From the NCBI GenBank assembly GCA_964537825.1, contig CAZIDL010000101.1, forward strand, positions 1 through 6,444: a DNA stretch of 6,444 bases, written 5' to 3'. The notes beneath the pieces were generated by a model. It ran no database searches, had not been told where the DNA came from, and saw only the letters and a program-made list of their open reading frames with translations. The translations under genes and the position numbers were made by a program. Every line of letters begins with the position of its first letter. Position 1 is the first letter of the stretch. The stretch comes from CAZIDL01 sp964537825 (GTDB lineage: Bacteria; Bacteroidota; Bacteroidia; Flavobacteriales_D; CAYVSK01). Shown here in pieces: positions 1 through 5,790 of the stretch.

Positions 1-1395
1 GCCGACCGACCGGATGAGTGGATCGATCAGATGGACGGGCAGACGATCCGCCAACGGGAGCTTTTCGAACCCCATGTTCGACGTTCGGTCCAGCTCCCCC
101 TTGAACCGCAGGATAAAGATGGCTTATGGCATGCCGAGCGCGGGATCAATGAGGCTTTGAACGCTTCTCTTCATCCGGTCCCCGGGCCCGTTCATATCAA
201 TGTGCCTTTCCGCGAGCCCCTTTACGGTATTTCGGAAGGAACGGGGCATCGTCCCAAGGCTTTTCGAACGGTCGGTCATCGGGTTCAGCTCATGGATGAG
301 ACCCTGCTTGAGCTCAAGCGGGAATGGGAGGCATCTCAGCGGATCATGGTCCTGGTCGGTAGTGACGGACCTGATCCTTCCCGCGATGAACTGCTCAGTA
401 CGCTGGTCGAAGAAAAAGGCCTGGTGGTCCTTTCCGAGACGCTTTCGAACCTGAGCTTGCCATCCTCGATCCGTCATATCGATCGGACCTTGAGAACGAT
501 CGGACCCGGGGAACGTAAGGAATACAGTCCGGACCTTCTGATCACGCTTGGCGGGCCGGTTGTATCCAAGAATGTAAAGGGGTTCTTGCGAGAGCACCCT
601 CCGGAGGAACATTGGCGGGTCGATCCCTTTGGGGAGGCCATCGACACTTATCAAAGCCTCGGTCGGATCCTCCCGGTCCAGGTCGGAGAACTTCTTGAAA
701 AACTCGTGACCTGGGGAACGAACGAGGAACGAAAACGATATCGGGACGCATGGCTCGAAAAGGCCCGCATTGCAAGTGAGCGAAGTGCGGAGCACCTTCA
801 TGCTATTCCATGGTCGGACCTAAAGGCTTTTGACCGGATCCTTCAAAAATTGCCGGCAGGTAGTGAACTCCATGCAGGGAACAGTTCGCCGGTGCGTTAC
901 CTTCAGCTCCCTGAAGCTCGCCCCGATCTCCTCCACCGAGGGAATCGGGGTACGAGCGGCATCGATGGAGTGCTCAGTACAGCGGCCGGTGCAGCTTCAC
1001 GGAGCGAACGCCCGGTTACCGTTATCACTGGGGACATCGGCTTTTTCTACGATTCCAATGCTCTTTGGAATCCTTTGCTCCCTTCCAATTTGAAGATCAT
1101 TCTGATCAACAACCAAGGTGGAGCTATTTTTCGGATCATCGAAGGCCCGATGGAGAGGGAGGAACTTGCTCCTTTCTTCGAAGGAACGCACGGGTTGAAC
1201 GCTGAAGGGATCGCCGCTACCTTCGGACTTCCTTACTACTTTTGCGAGGATGCAGAAGGGTTGGAGGAAGGGCTCGATAAGCTCTATGCGAGCGAACGAG
1301 CGGCTATTCTAGAGGTCAAGACCCCCCGTGAGGAGAACGACCGGGTACTGAAAGAACACTTTCGAAATTTGGAAAGCCAAAACCCATCATCATGA
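1..1395 (+). CDS. menD: MenD, SEPHCHC synthase (5' end outside window)
   Basis: 2-Succinyl-5-enolpyruvyl-6-hydroxy-3-cyclohexene-1-carboxylate synthase is a cytoplasmic ThDP- and Mg-dependent enzyme. It decarboxylates 2-oxoglutarate and adds the product to isochorismate, the first committed step to menaquinone. The frame is open to the left edge and its first codons read ADRPDEWIDQMDGQTIRQ, a conserved MenD stretch, so the ATG at base 31 is internal. Of a family length near 560 residues, 464 are visible; roughly 100 N-terminal ones are missing, including the segment that carries the ThDP-activating glutamate. Visible landmarks are GPVHINVPFREPLY (bases about 187-228), NRGTSGIDGVLSTAAG (about 943-990), and the ThDP/Mg motif running from GD (1030-1035) to NN (1108-1113), followed by GGAIF. 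The stop TGA overlaps the menB start as ATGA, implying translational coupling. No frameshift or missing motif is seen in the visible part. Function is certain at family level. Confidence 0.96.
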   Translation, partial: ADRPDEWIDQMDGQTIRQRELFEPHVRRSVQLPLEPQDKDGLWHAERGINEALNASLHPVPGPVHINVPFREPLYGISEGTGHRPKAFRTVGHRVQLMDETLLELKREWEASQRIMVLVGSDGPDPSRDELLSTLVEEKGLVVLSETLSNLSLPSSIRHIDRTLRTIGPGERKEYSPDLLITLGGPVVSKNVKGFLREHPPEEHWRVDPFGEAIDTYQSLGRILPVQVGELLEKLVTWGTNEERKRYRDAWLEKARIASERSAEHLHAIPWSDLKAFDRILQKLPAGSELHAGNSSPVRYLQLPEARPDLLHRGNRGTSGIDGVLSTAAGAASRSERPVTVITGDIGFFYDSNALWNPLLPSNLKIILINNQGGAIFRIIEGPMEREELAPFFEGTHGLNAEGIAATFGLPYYFCEDAEGLEEGLDKLYASERAAILEVKTPREENDRVLKEHFRNLESQNPSS

Positions 1396-2216
1396 GCGAG
1401 CAAGCTGACTGGAAGCCTATCAAGGAATACGAAGAGGTCCGATTCGAACATTTCGATGGCATCGCCAAGATAACGATCGACCGGCCGCGCTATCGGAACG
1501 CTTTCACCCCGAAGACCGTGGATGAGATGATCGATGCGATCGATCGCTGTCGCAACGACGAGGATATCCATGTGGTGCTTTTCACGGGAGAAGGCGATAA
1601 GGCGTTTTGTTCCGGAGGCGATCAGAACGTGCGCGGAGAAGGGGGGTACGTAGGGAACGACCAAGTGCCGAGGCTCAACGTGCTCGACCTCCAGAAACGG
1701 ATCCGTTCCTTGCCCAAGGCGGTCATCGCTATGGTGAACGGATATGCGATCGGAGGAGGACACGTTCTCCACGTCGTTTGCGACCTTACTCTGGCGTCCG
1801 ACAAGGCAATATTCGGGCAGGTCGGTCCCAAGGTCGGAAGCTTCGATGGAGGCCTGGGAGCTTCTTACCTGGCCAGCATCGTGGGGCAGAAAAAAGCCCG
1901 CGAGATCTGGTTCCTCTGCAAGCAGTACTCGGCGGAGGAAGCCAAGGAGATGGGCTTGGTCAACGAGGTCTTCCCTCATGAGGAACTCGAGTCCAACACT
2001 ATCGAATGGTGCCGGATGATCCAAAAGCGAAGTCCGATGGCCATCCGGATGCTTAAGGTGGCCTTCAATGCTGATCTTGATGGGCAAGCCGGTCTGCAAG
2101 AACTCGCCGGCAATGCCACGCTCCTCTACTACCTCACCGATGAGGCCAAGGAAGGAAAAGAGGCCTTTCTTGAGAAGCGGGACCCGGATTTCCACAAGTA
2201 TCCAAAGTTTCCGTAA
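1392..2216 (+). CDS. menB: MenB, 1,4-dihydroxy-2-naphthoyl-CoA synthase
   Basis: This crotonase-fold enzyme performs the Dieckmann-type ring closure of o-succinylbenzoyl-CoA to DHNA-CoA in the cytoplasm. It has 274 residues, close to the usual length. The CSGGDQ oxyanion-hole segment is at 73-78, Tyr86 follows in RGEGGY, and GYAIGGGH is at 117-124. The run GPKVGSFDGG starts at Gly145, so Ser150 and Asp152 match E. coli Ser161 and Asp163. Tyr247 matches E. coli Tyr258. The C-terminal EKRDPDFHKYPKFP is typical of the family. Gly145 sits where E. coli has Gly156 and where Mycobacterium has an aspartate. That marks a type I, bicarbonate-dependent MenB (family knowledge; the assignment here is inferred). 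The ATG is shared with the menD stop (ATGA), so the gene should be translated by coupling. The next gene, menA, faces it, so menB ends this transcription unit. Confidence 0.97.
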   Translation: MSEQADWKPIKEYEEVRFEHFDGIAKITIDRPRYRNAFTPKTVDEMIDAIDRCRNDEDIHVVLFTGEGDKAFCSGGDQNVRGEGGYVGNDQVPRLNVLDLQKRIRSLPKAVIAMVNGYAIGGGHVLHVVCDLTLASDKAIFGQVGPKVGSFDGGLGASYLASIVGQKKAREIWFLCKQYSAEEAKEMGLVNEVFPHEELESNTIEWCRMIQKRSPMAIRMLKVAFNADLDGQAGLQELAGNATLLYYLTDEAKEGKEAFLEKRDPDFHKYPKFP

Positions 2217-2270
2217 GGGGCTTTTAGGTAATGCCGTCGTTTTTTTGATACTGGCCTTCCCCATCCTGTT

Positions 2271-2292
2271 TCCTTCCCTTTTAGGGGAAGGA
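2271..2292. terminator. 8-bp hairpin downstream of menB, possible terminator
   Basis: TCCTTCCC and GGGAAGGA form a perfect 8-bp stem around a six-base TTTTAG loop, 55 bases after the menB stop. Neither strand has a clear T-run directly after the stem. It could therefore be a weak or factor-assisted terminator, or simply another hairpin of the repeat region. The position between convergent genes favours a termination role, but the evidence is only structural. Confidence 0.35.
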
Positions 2293-2295
2293 TCG

Positions 2296-2425
2296 GGTAT
2301 GCCTGGTTCTTTCGTTTTGGCTAGGAATATCGGACCCTTACAGGGTCCTCAGGTATGCCTGGGGCTTCCTTTTTGGCTACAAAGCTCGGACGCTTGCCCG
2401 ACCTCCGGGCGGGCCTTCGGCGTCC
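2296..2425. repeat. Two-copy imperfect direct repeat with associated hairpins
   Basis: Copy A (2296-2335) and copy B (2352-2391) align without gaps at a period of 56 bases, with about 32 of 40 positions identical by hand count. The shared blocks are GGTATGCCTGG, TTTTGGCTA and CGGAC, at the same offsets in both. Each copy ends by running into a hairpin. After copy A, GGACCC (2332-2337) pairs with GGGTCC (2343-2348) around TTACA. In and after copy B, GGACGC (2388-2393) pairs with GCGTCC (2420-2425), enclosing an inner stem GCCCG (2396-2400) with CGGGC (2406-2410). The same architecture twice suggests a small mobile or interspersed repeat unit with a palindromic tail, not chance. I cannot name the family from this window alone. 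Confidence 0.6.
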
Positions 2426-2464
2426 TTGGGTGGCTTGGATCGAAAAAGGGCAGGATCCTTTGAC

Positions 2465-2487
2465 CTCGGACCCCATCGGGATCCGAG
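2465..2487. repeat. Hairpin (inverted repeat)
   Basis: CTCGGA (2465-2470) pairs with TCCGAG (2482-2487). After one mismatch, CCC (2472-2474) pairs with GGG (2478-2480) around an ATC loop. It contains CGGACCCC, resembling the CGGACCC at the start of the hairpin after repeat copy A, so it may be a third, degenerate tail of the same repeat family. No T-run follows on either strand, so an intrinsic terminator is unlikely. Confidence 0.45.
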
Positions 2488-2605
2488 AATTGTAGGACCG
2501 GAGAACGAACACCATATCCTCCCACGACGCCATCGACGTCGGAGAGCACGAGGGATCCCCGGCCTCGAGCGTTGGGCTAGGGGATGAGGAAATTCAGGGT
2601 GAAGC

Positions 2606-3508
2606 TCACACCAATAATCCGCTCCCGAAGCTCAAGGCGTACAAAAGTGAGCCGATCGCAACGCGCTTCAATTCCGGATCCAGTTCGTCGTGGTCATCGA
2701 CATGGACGACCTTCGCGAGGTCGATGATGAAGAAAGGGAAGGAGAGGAGGTAGAGGAACTGCCATGGAGAATCGTAAAAGAGGAAGGAATGGGTGAGGGA
2801 TAGAAGCATTGCTCCCACGAGCAGGAAGAAATGATAGACGGTGCCCCCCGCTTTACCGACCCGGACCACCAGCGTCCGTTTCCCGCTCTTCTCATCCTGT
2901 TCGCGATCGCGCAGGTTGTTGAGGTTCAGGACAGCAACGGCCATGAAGCCAAAGGCGGTTGCTGGTAGGATGTTGCTTTCATCCCAGGCATTGGTGTGGA
3001 GGTAATGGATCCCGAGCACGCCCGTCCATCCGAAGAAAAGAAAGACGAAAAGGTCGCCCGCCCCCACGTAGCCGTAGGGCTTTTTGCCGACCGTGTATTT
3101 GATGGCCGCTGTGATGGCAAGGAACCCAAGGATGAGGAAGAAGACGAGAACGCCGGCGTTCGTCATCCCGATGCCTTCCGCCAACAGCCAAATACCGCTG
3201 GTGAGGGCCAGCAAGGAAGCGACCAGCATCCCTGAACGCATGCCCAGCATGGATATGCTCCCTTTTTGGACGGCCCGATCCGGGCCTACGCGCTCTTCGT
3301 CGTCCGCCCCCGTTACCGAATCCCCGTAATCGTTGGCAAAATTCGACAGGACCTGGAGAAAGAGTGTGGTCAAAAGGCCGGCTATCAGGACCAATGGTTG
3401 GAGTTTCCCTTCTGAGGCGGCCAATAAACTCCCGAGCAGGATGCTCGCAAGGGCGAGGGGAAGAGTGCGAGGGCGGGCTGCTTCGATCCAGTCCTTTAAG
3501 GGAGCCAT
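2606..3508 (-). CDS. menA: MenA, 1,4-dihydroxy-2-naphthoate polyprenyltransferase
   Basis: This UbiA-superfamily integral membrane prenyltransferase attaches the polyprenyl tail to DHNA, giving demethylmenaquinone. The protein has 300 residues from the chosen ATG, the usual size, with about eight or nine hydrophobic helices from residue 17 to the C-terminus. The first aspartate motif is NFANDYGDSVTGADD (57-70) and the second is NNLRDREQD (197-205); these bind Mg-prenyl diphosphate. RPRT near the N-terminus and the GYVGAGDLFVFLFFG loop (147-160) also fit MenA. The frame extends two codons upstream to a GTG at 3514. I chose the ATG at 3508 because MAPLKDWIEAARPRTLPLA begins as MenA proteins usually do; neither start has a Shine-Dalgarno sequence. 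It is the only men gene here on the minus strand, divergent from menC and convergent with menB. It therefore needs its own promoter in the 83-base gap with menC. Confidence 0.95.
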   Translation of the reverse strand: MAPLKDWIEAARPRTLPLALASILLGSLLAASEGKLQPLVLIAGLLTTLFLQVLSNFANDYGDSVTGADDEERVGPDRAVQKGSISMLGMRSGMLVASLLALTSGIWLLAEGIGMTNAGVLVFFLILGFLAITAAIKYTVGKKPYGYVGAGDLFVFLFFGWTGVLGIHYLHTNAWDESNILPATAFGFMAVAVLNLNNLRDREQDEKSGKRTLVVRVGKAGGTVYHFFLLVGAMLLSLTHSFLFYDSPWQFLYLLSFPFFIIDLAKVVHVDDHDELDPELKRVAIGSLLYALSFGSGLLV

Positions 3509-3538
3509 CCGCACAAAGGAAAGGAAGTGTTGGCATTC

Positions 3539-3557
3539 TCCCTTATTTCATAAGGGA
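3539..3557. promoter_or_regulatory. Dyad in the menA/menC divergent promoter region
   Basis: TCCCTTAT and ATAAGGGA form a perfect 8-bp inverted repeat separated by TTC. It lies roughly in the middle of the 83 bases between the divergent menA and menC starts, 31 bases from menA and 34 from menC. Both promoters must lie in or near this gap, so the dyad is well placed to be an operator read by both. I could not find a convincing Bacteroidota-type -33/-7 promoter pair on either strand. A regulatory role is inference; a short transcript hairpin is the alternative. Confidence 0.35.
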
Positions 3558-3591
3558 AGGAGCCTTTGCTTTTCCGTACCTTAGTGGAAGC

Positions 3592-4662
3592 ATGCTAAAG
3601 GCTGAGTATCGAAAACGAACGCTCCGCTTTAAAGAACCTGCCGGGACTTCGCGTGGTACGCTTACGGAAAAACCTTCGTGGTTCCTCTTTGTGCACGATG
3701 AAGAGGACCCTATGACCCAAGGGGTCGGGGAGTGTTCATTGATCCCGGGATTGAGCCCGGAATGGAACAGCCAGCTCGAAGAAAAGCTCGAAGAGGTCTG
3801 TGCGCATGTGGATGAGCAAGCGCATTACATCGAAACGGGGCTTCAGGAGTACCCTGCTTTGCGTTTTGCTTTGGAGATCGCCCTGCAGGATCTCTACAAG
3901 GGCGGGAGCAAGCAGCTTTTCCCATCCGCCTTTACTTCGGGTGCCAAACCGATCCCGATCAACGGGTTGATCTGGATGGATAAGCCCGAGCGGATGGAGG
4001 AACAGATCGAGCGGAAAATAGCTGAAGGCTTCGATTGCATCAAGCTCAAAATAGGGGCTAGGGATTGGGAAGCTGAAAGAGGGCTTTTGGAGAAGATAAG
4101 AGAGCGTTATGGTGCCGAGGAAGTACAGCTCCGGGTGGATGCGAACGGTGCATTCAGCAAGGATGAAGCTTTTACGGTCCTGAAGGAGCTCAAAGAGCTT
4201 AGCGTCCATTCGGTCGAACAGCCCATAAAGCCCGGGAGCCCCGAAGCAATGGCCGAACTATGCCGAAAAGGGGCGATCCCGGTCGCATTGGATGAAGAAC
4301 TGATCGGGGTGAACGAGGTGGATGCCAAGCGAGCGCTTATCGAAAAGATCCGACCCCAATACCTCATTCTTAAGCCAAGCCTTGTCGGTGGCTTCAAAGG
4401 AGGGAGCGAATGGCTCGATCTTGCTCACGAGTTCGGGATCGGATGGTGGATGACCTCTGCTCTGGAATCCGATATCGGCCTCAACGCTATAGCTCAATGG
4501 TGTTACAAGTTCAAAAATCCCTTTCACCAAGGATTGGGGACCGGCGAACTCTTCGAGGAGAACGTGGGGTCTCCATTGAAGGTAGCGAACGGTGTTTTGT
4601 GGTACGATGCCGAAGAAGAATGGGATCTTCGGCCCCTCTTTCCGTCACCTGAGACCTTTTGA
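3592..4662 (+). CDS. menC: MenC, o-succinylbenzoate synthase
   Basis: This enolase-superfamily enzyme of the cytoplasm dehydrates SHCHC to o-succinylbenzoate. The 356-residue protein has the family's N-terminal capping domain, with GTSRGTLTEK (18-27) and GVGECSLIPGLS (44-55), followed by the barrel. In the barrel, Lys151 and Lys153 form the KxK motif (IKLKIG). Asp183 (RVDAN), Glu209 (VEQP) and Asp234 (ALDEE) are the metal ligands, and Lys261 (LKPSLVGG) is the opposite catalytic lysine. All are present. The open frame runs upstream to about 3364, across menA on the other strand. The ATG at 3592 was chosen because MLKAEYRKRTLRFKEPAGTSRG is where the conserved protein begins, and upstream codons would overlap the menA start. 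Its stop overlaps the menE start (TTGA), so the two are translated as a pair. Enolase-superfamily relatives include dipeptide epimerases, but the men neighbours settle the role. Confidence 0.96.
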   Translation: MLKAEYRKRTLRFKEPAGTSRGTLTEKPSWFLFVHDEEDPMTQGVGECSLIPGLSPEWNSQLEEKLEEVCAHVDEQAHYIETGLQEYPALRFALEIALQDLYKGGSKQLFPSAFTSGAKPIPINGLIWMDKPERMEEQIERKIAEGFDCIKLKIGARDWEAERGLLEKIRERYGAEEVQLRVDANGAFSKDEAFTVLKELKELSVHSVEQPIKPGSPEAMAELCRKGAIPVALDEELIGVNEVDAKRALIEKIRPQYLILKPSLVGGFKGGSEWLDLAHEFGIGWWMTSALESDIGLNAIAQWCYKFKNPFHQGLGTGELFEENVGSPLKVANGVLWYDAEEEWDLRPLFPSPETF

Positions 4663-5741
4663 AGGGAGTCCTTGAAATAGAGGGGAAGCAGATCCCGATC
4701 GCGGAATTTCCGGAGGAAATGGAAAGCGGGAACCTGGGGGGTTCCCATCTCGACAATATTGCGGCTTTCATAAGGGAATGGCGGAATGACGCTTCTTATT
4801 TGGAAGTCCTTACCTCCGGGAGTACAGGTGAGCGCAAGCCGATCCGGCTTTCCAAGGAGGGTATGAAAGCGAGCGCTCGGATGACCCGGGATCATTACGG
4901 GATCCCTGACCGCTCTCGGGCACTCCTTTGCCTTTCTGCCGAATACATAGCAGGGAAGATGATGCTGGTACGGGCAATGGAGGGGGATTGGATCCTCCGC
5001 TCTCTGGAGGCTTCACGGGATCCCATAAGCGGGCTTGAAGAAGGGGAGCGCTTCGCTTTTACTGCGATGGTACCGATGCAGGTGGAAGAAGCACTGGCCG
5101 ATCAGAAGAAGAAAAAGGTCTTCGAAGGGATCGAAAAGCTCATCATCGGAGGGGCTCCTGTTCCGTCCCAACTGGAGAAGCGCATCCGGAGCGTTCGGAC
5201 CGCATGCTTTGCGACCTATGGGATGACCGAGACGCTCACGCATATCGCTGATCGCCCGCTTAACGGGAAGGATGCGAGCGAATGGTACCGACCTATGGAA
5301 GGAGTGACGGTGAAAGAGGATGCCAAAGGATGCTTGGTGGCCAATGCTACCCATCTTTTTGAAGGGGAGATCCGAACGAAGGACCTGATCGAATTGGACG
5401 ATGAGGGACGATTCCGGGTACGGGGACGTTTCGACCGTTTGATCAATTCGGGTGCGGTCAAGCTACTTCCGGAAGAACTAGAAGCGAAACTGGAACCCGT
5501 GATGGACCGCCGCTTCTTCATCGACAAAGAGCCGGATGAGGAATTGGGAGAACGAACGGTCCTTTTTCTTGAAGGTCCTTCTTTGGATGACACCACAGAA
5601 AGGCTCCTTTTCGCACATATGCGGGATACCTTGGCCCCTTACGAGGTCCCGAAACGGATCGTTCCCGTTCCTGCCTTCGCCGAGACGGGATCGGGAAAAG
5701 TGGACCGTGTGGGGAGCCGGGAACGCGGGATGGCCCTGTAG
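4659..5741 (+). CDS. menE: MenE, o-succinylbenzoate-CoA ligase, compact form
   Basis: This adenylate-forming (ANL) enzyme activates o-succinylbenzoate to OSB-CoA with ATP and CoA. The core motifs are in order: P-loop TSGSTGERK (52-60), YGMTET (187-192), RTKD (239-242, the position of the ribose-binding aspartate), RGRFDRLINSGAVKLLPEELE (255-275) and TGSGK with the adenylation lysine at 347. The protein is 360 residues against 450-490 in E. coli and Bacillus, because only about 50 residues precede the P-loop; the N-terminal subdomain is largely missing. Short MenE proteins of this kind occur in Bacteroidota, as far as I recall. The start is a TTG overlapping the menC stop. A TGA at 4650-4652 closes the frame just upstream, and the next in-frame ATG (4719) would remove 20 residues that look genuine (VLEIEGKQIPIAEF). 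The stop codon lies at the edge of a perfect palindrome. Confidence 0.93.
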   Translation: MKGVLEIEGKQIPIAEFPEEMESGNLGGSHLDNIAAFIREWRNDASYLEVLTSGSTGERKPIRLSKEGMKASARMTRDHYGIPDRSRALLCLSAEYIAGKMMLVRAMEGDWILRSLEASRDPISGLEEGERFAFTAMVPMQVEEALADQKKKKVFEGIEKLIIGGAPVPSQLEKRIRSVRTACFATYGMTETLTHIADRPLNGKDASEWYRPMEGVTVKEDAKGCLVANATHLFEGEIRTKDLIELDDEGRFRVRGRFDRLINSGAVKLLPEELEAKLEPVMDRRFFIDKEPDEELGERTVLFLEGPSLDDTTERLLFAHMRDTLAPYEVPKRIVPVPAFAETGSGKVDRVGSRERGMAL

Positions 5742-5763
5742 GGGCGACACATGTGTCGCCCCT
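5740..5763. repeat. Perfect 24-bp palindrome at menE stop, possible bidirectional terminator
   Basis: The half-site AGGGGCGACACA is followed at once by its exact reverse complement, giving 24 bases with no spacer and no mismatch. It starts on the second base of the menE TAG stop and lies in the 49-base gap between menE and the convergent SPFH gene. A strong GC stem between convergent genes suits bidirectional termination. However, the following bases are only CTTCTGAT on the plus strand and ACAGGGCC on the minus strand, with no real T-run. GGGGCGA...TCGCCCC palindromes resemble dispersed REP-like repeats known in many bacteria, so a repeat insertion is the alternative. Confidence 0.65.
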
Positions 5764-5790
5764 TCTGATAGGGGACACCACGGGTCGGTA

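Larger units (their letters stand above)
2217..2605. other. Convergent intergenic region with repeats, no gene
   Basis: This 389-base gap lies between the facing stops of menB and menA. Short open frames exist on both strands, but they are low-complexity readings of the repeats and have no recognisable protein character. The region holds a run of seven T at 2240-2246 and an 8-bp hairpin at 2271-2292. It also has a 40-bp imperfect direct repeat (2296-2335 and 2352-2391) with hairpins after each copy, and a further hairpin at 2465-2487. Five GATC tetramers are present (2291, 2438, 2454, 2480, 2554). I see no tRNA, rRNA or CRISPR structure. Its likely roles are bidirectional transcription termination and a landing place for a small interspersed repeat; both are inferences. 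Confidence 0.7.

Noticed and set aside
124..801. Minus-strand open frame (225 codons) opposite menD
   Set aside because: It is an antisense shadow of a well-conserved MenD region with no protein-family character.
2236..2246. T-run after menB as an intrinsic terminator
   Set aside because: The seven T are preceded by no stem longer than about 3 bp, so no hairpin-plus-U-tract structure is supported.
1284..2264. Long minus-strand open frame (326 codons) opposite menB
   Set aside because: It is the antisense shadow of menB, with no recognisable motifs. The plus-strand frame is a clear, complete MenB.
2321..2549. Small minus-strand frames of 66-70 codons in the menB-menA gap
   Set aside because: They are translations of the repeat and hairpin sequence, Arg/Ser/Pro-rich, in two competing frames, with no start signal or family resemblance.
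3577..3584. TACCTTAG as a Bacteroidota -7 box (TAnnTTTG) for menC
   Set aside because: It has one mismatch, no -33 TTG-type box at the right spacing, and lies only 7 bases before the start codon.
3364..3591. Upstream extension of menC by 76 codons
   Set aside because: It would read through the menA 5' end in antisense. The added residues do not resemble MenC, and the conserved N-terminus begins at the ATG at 3592.
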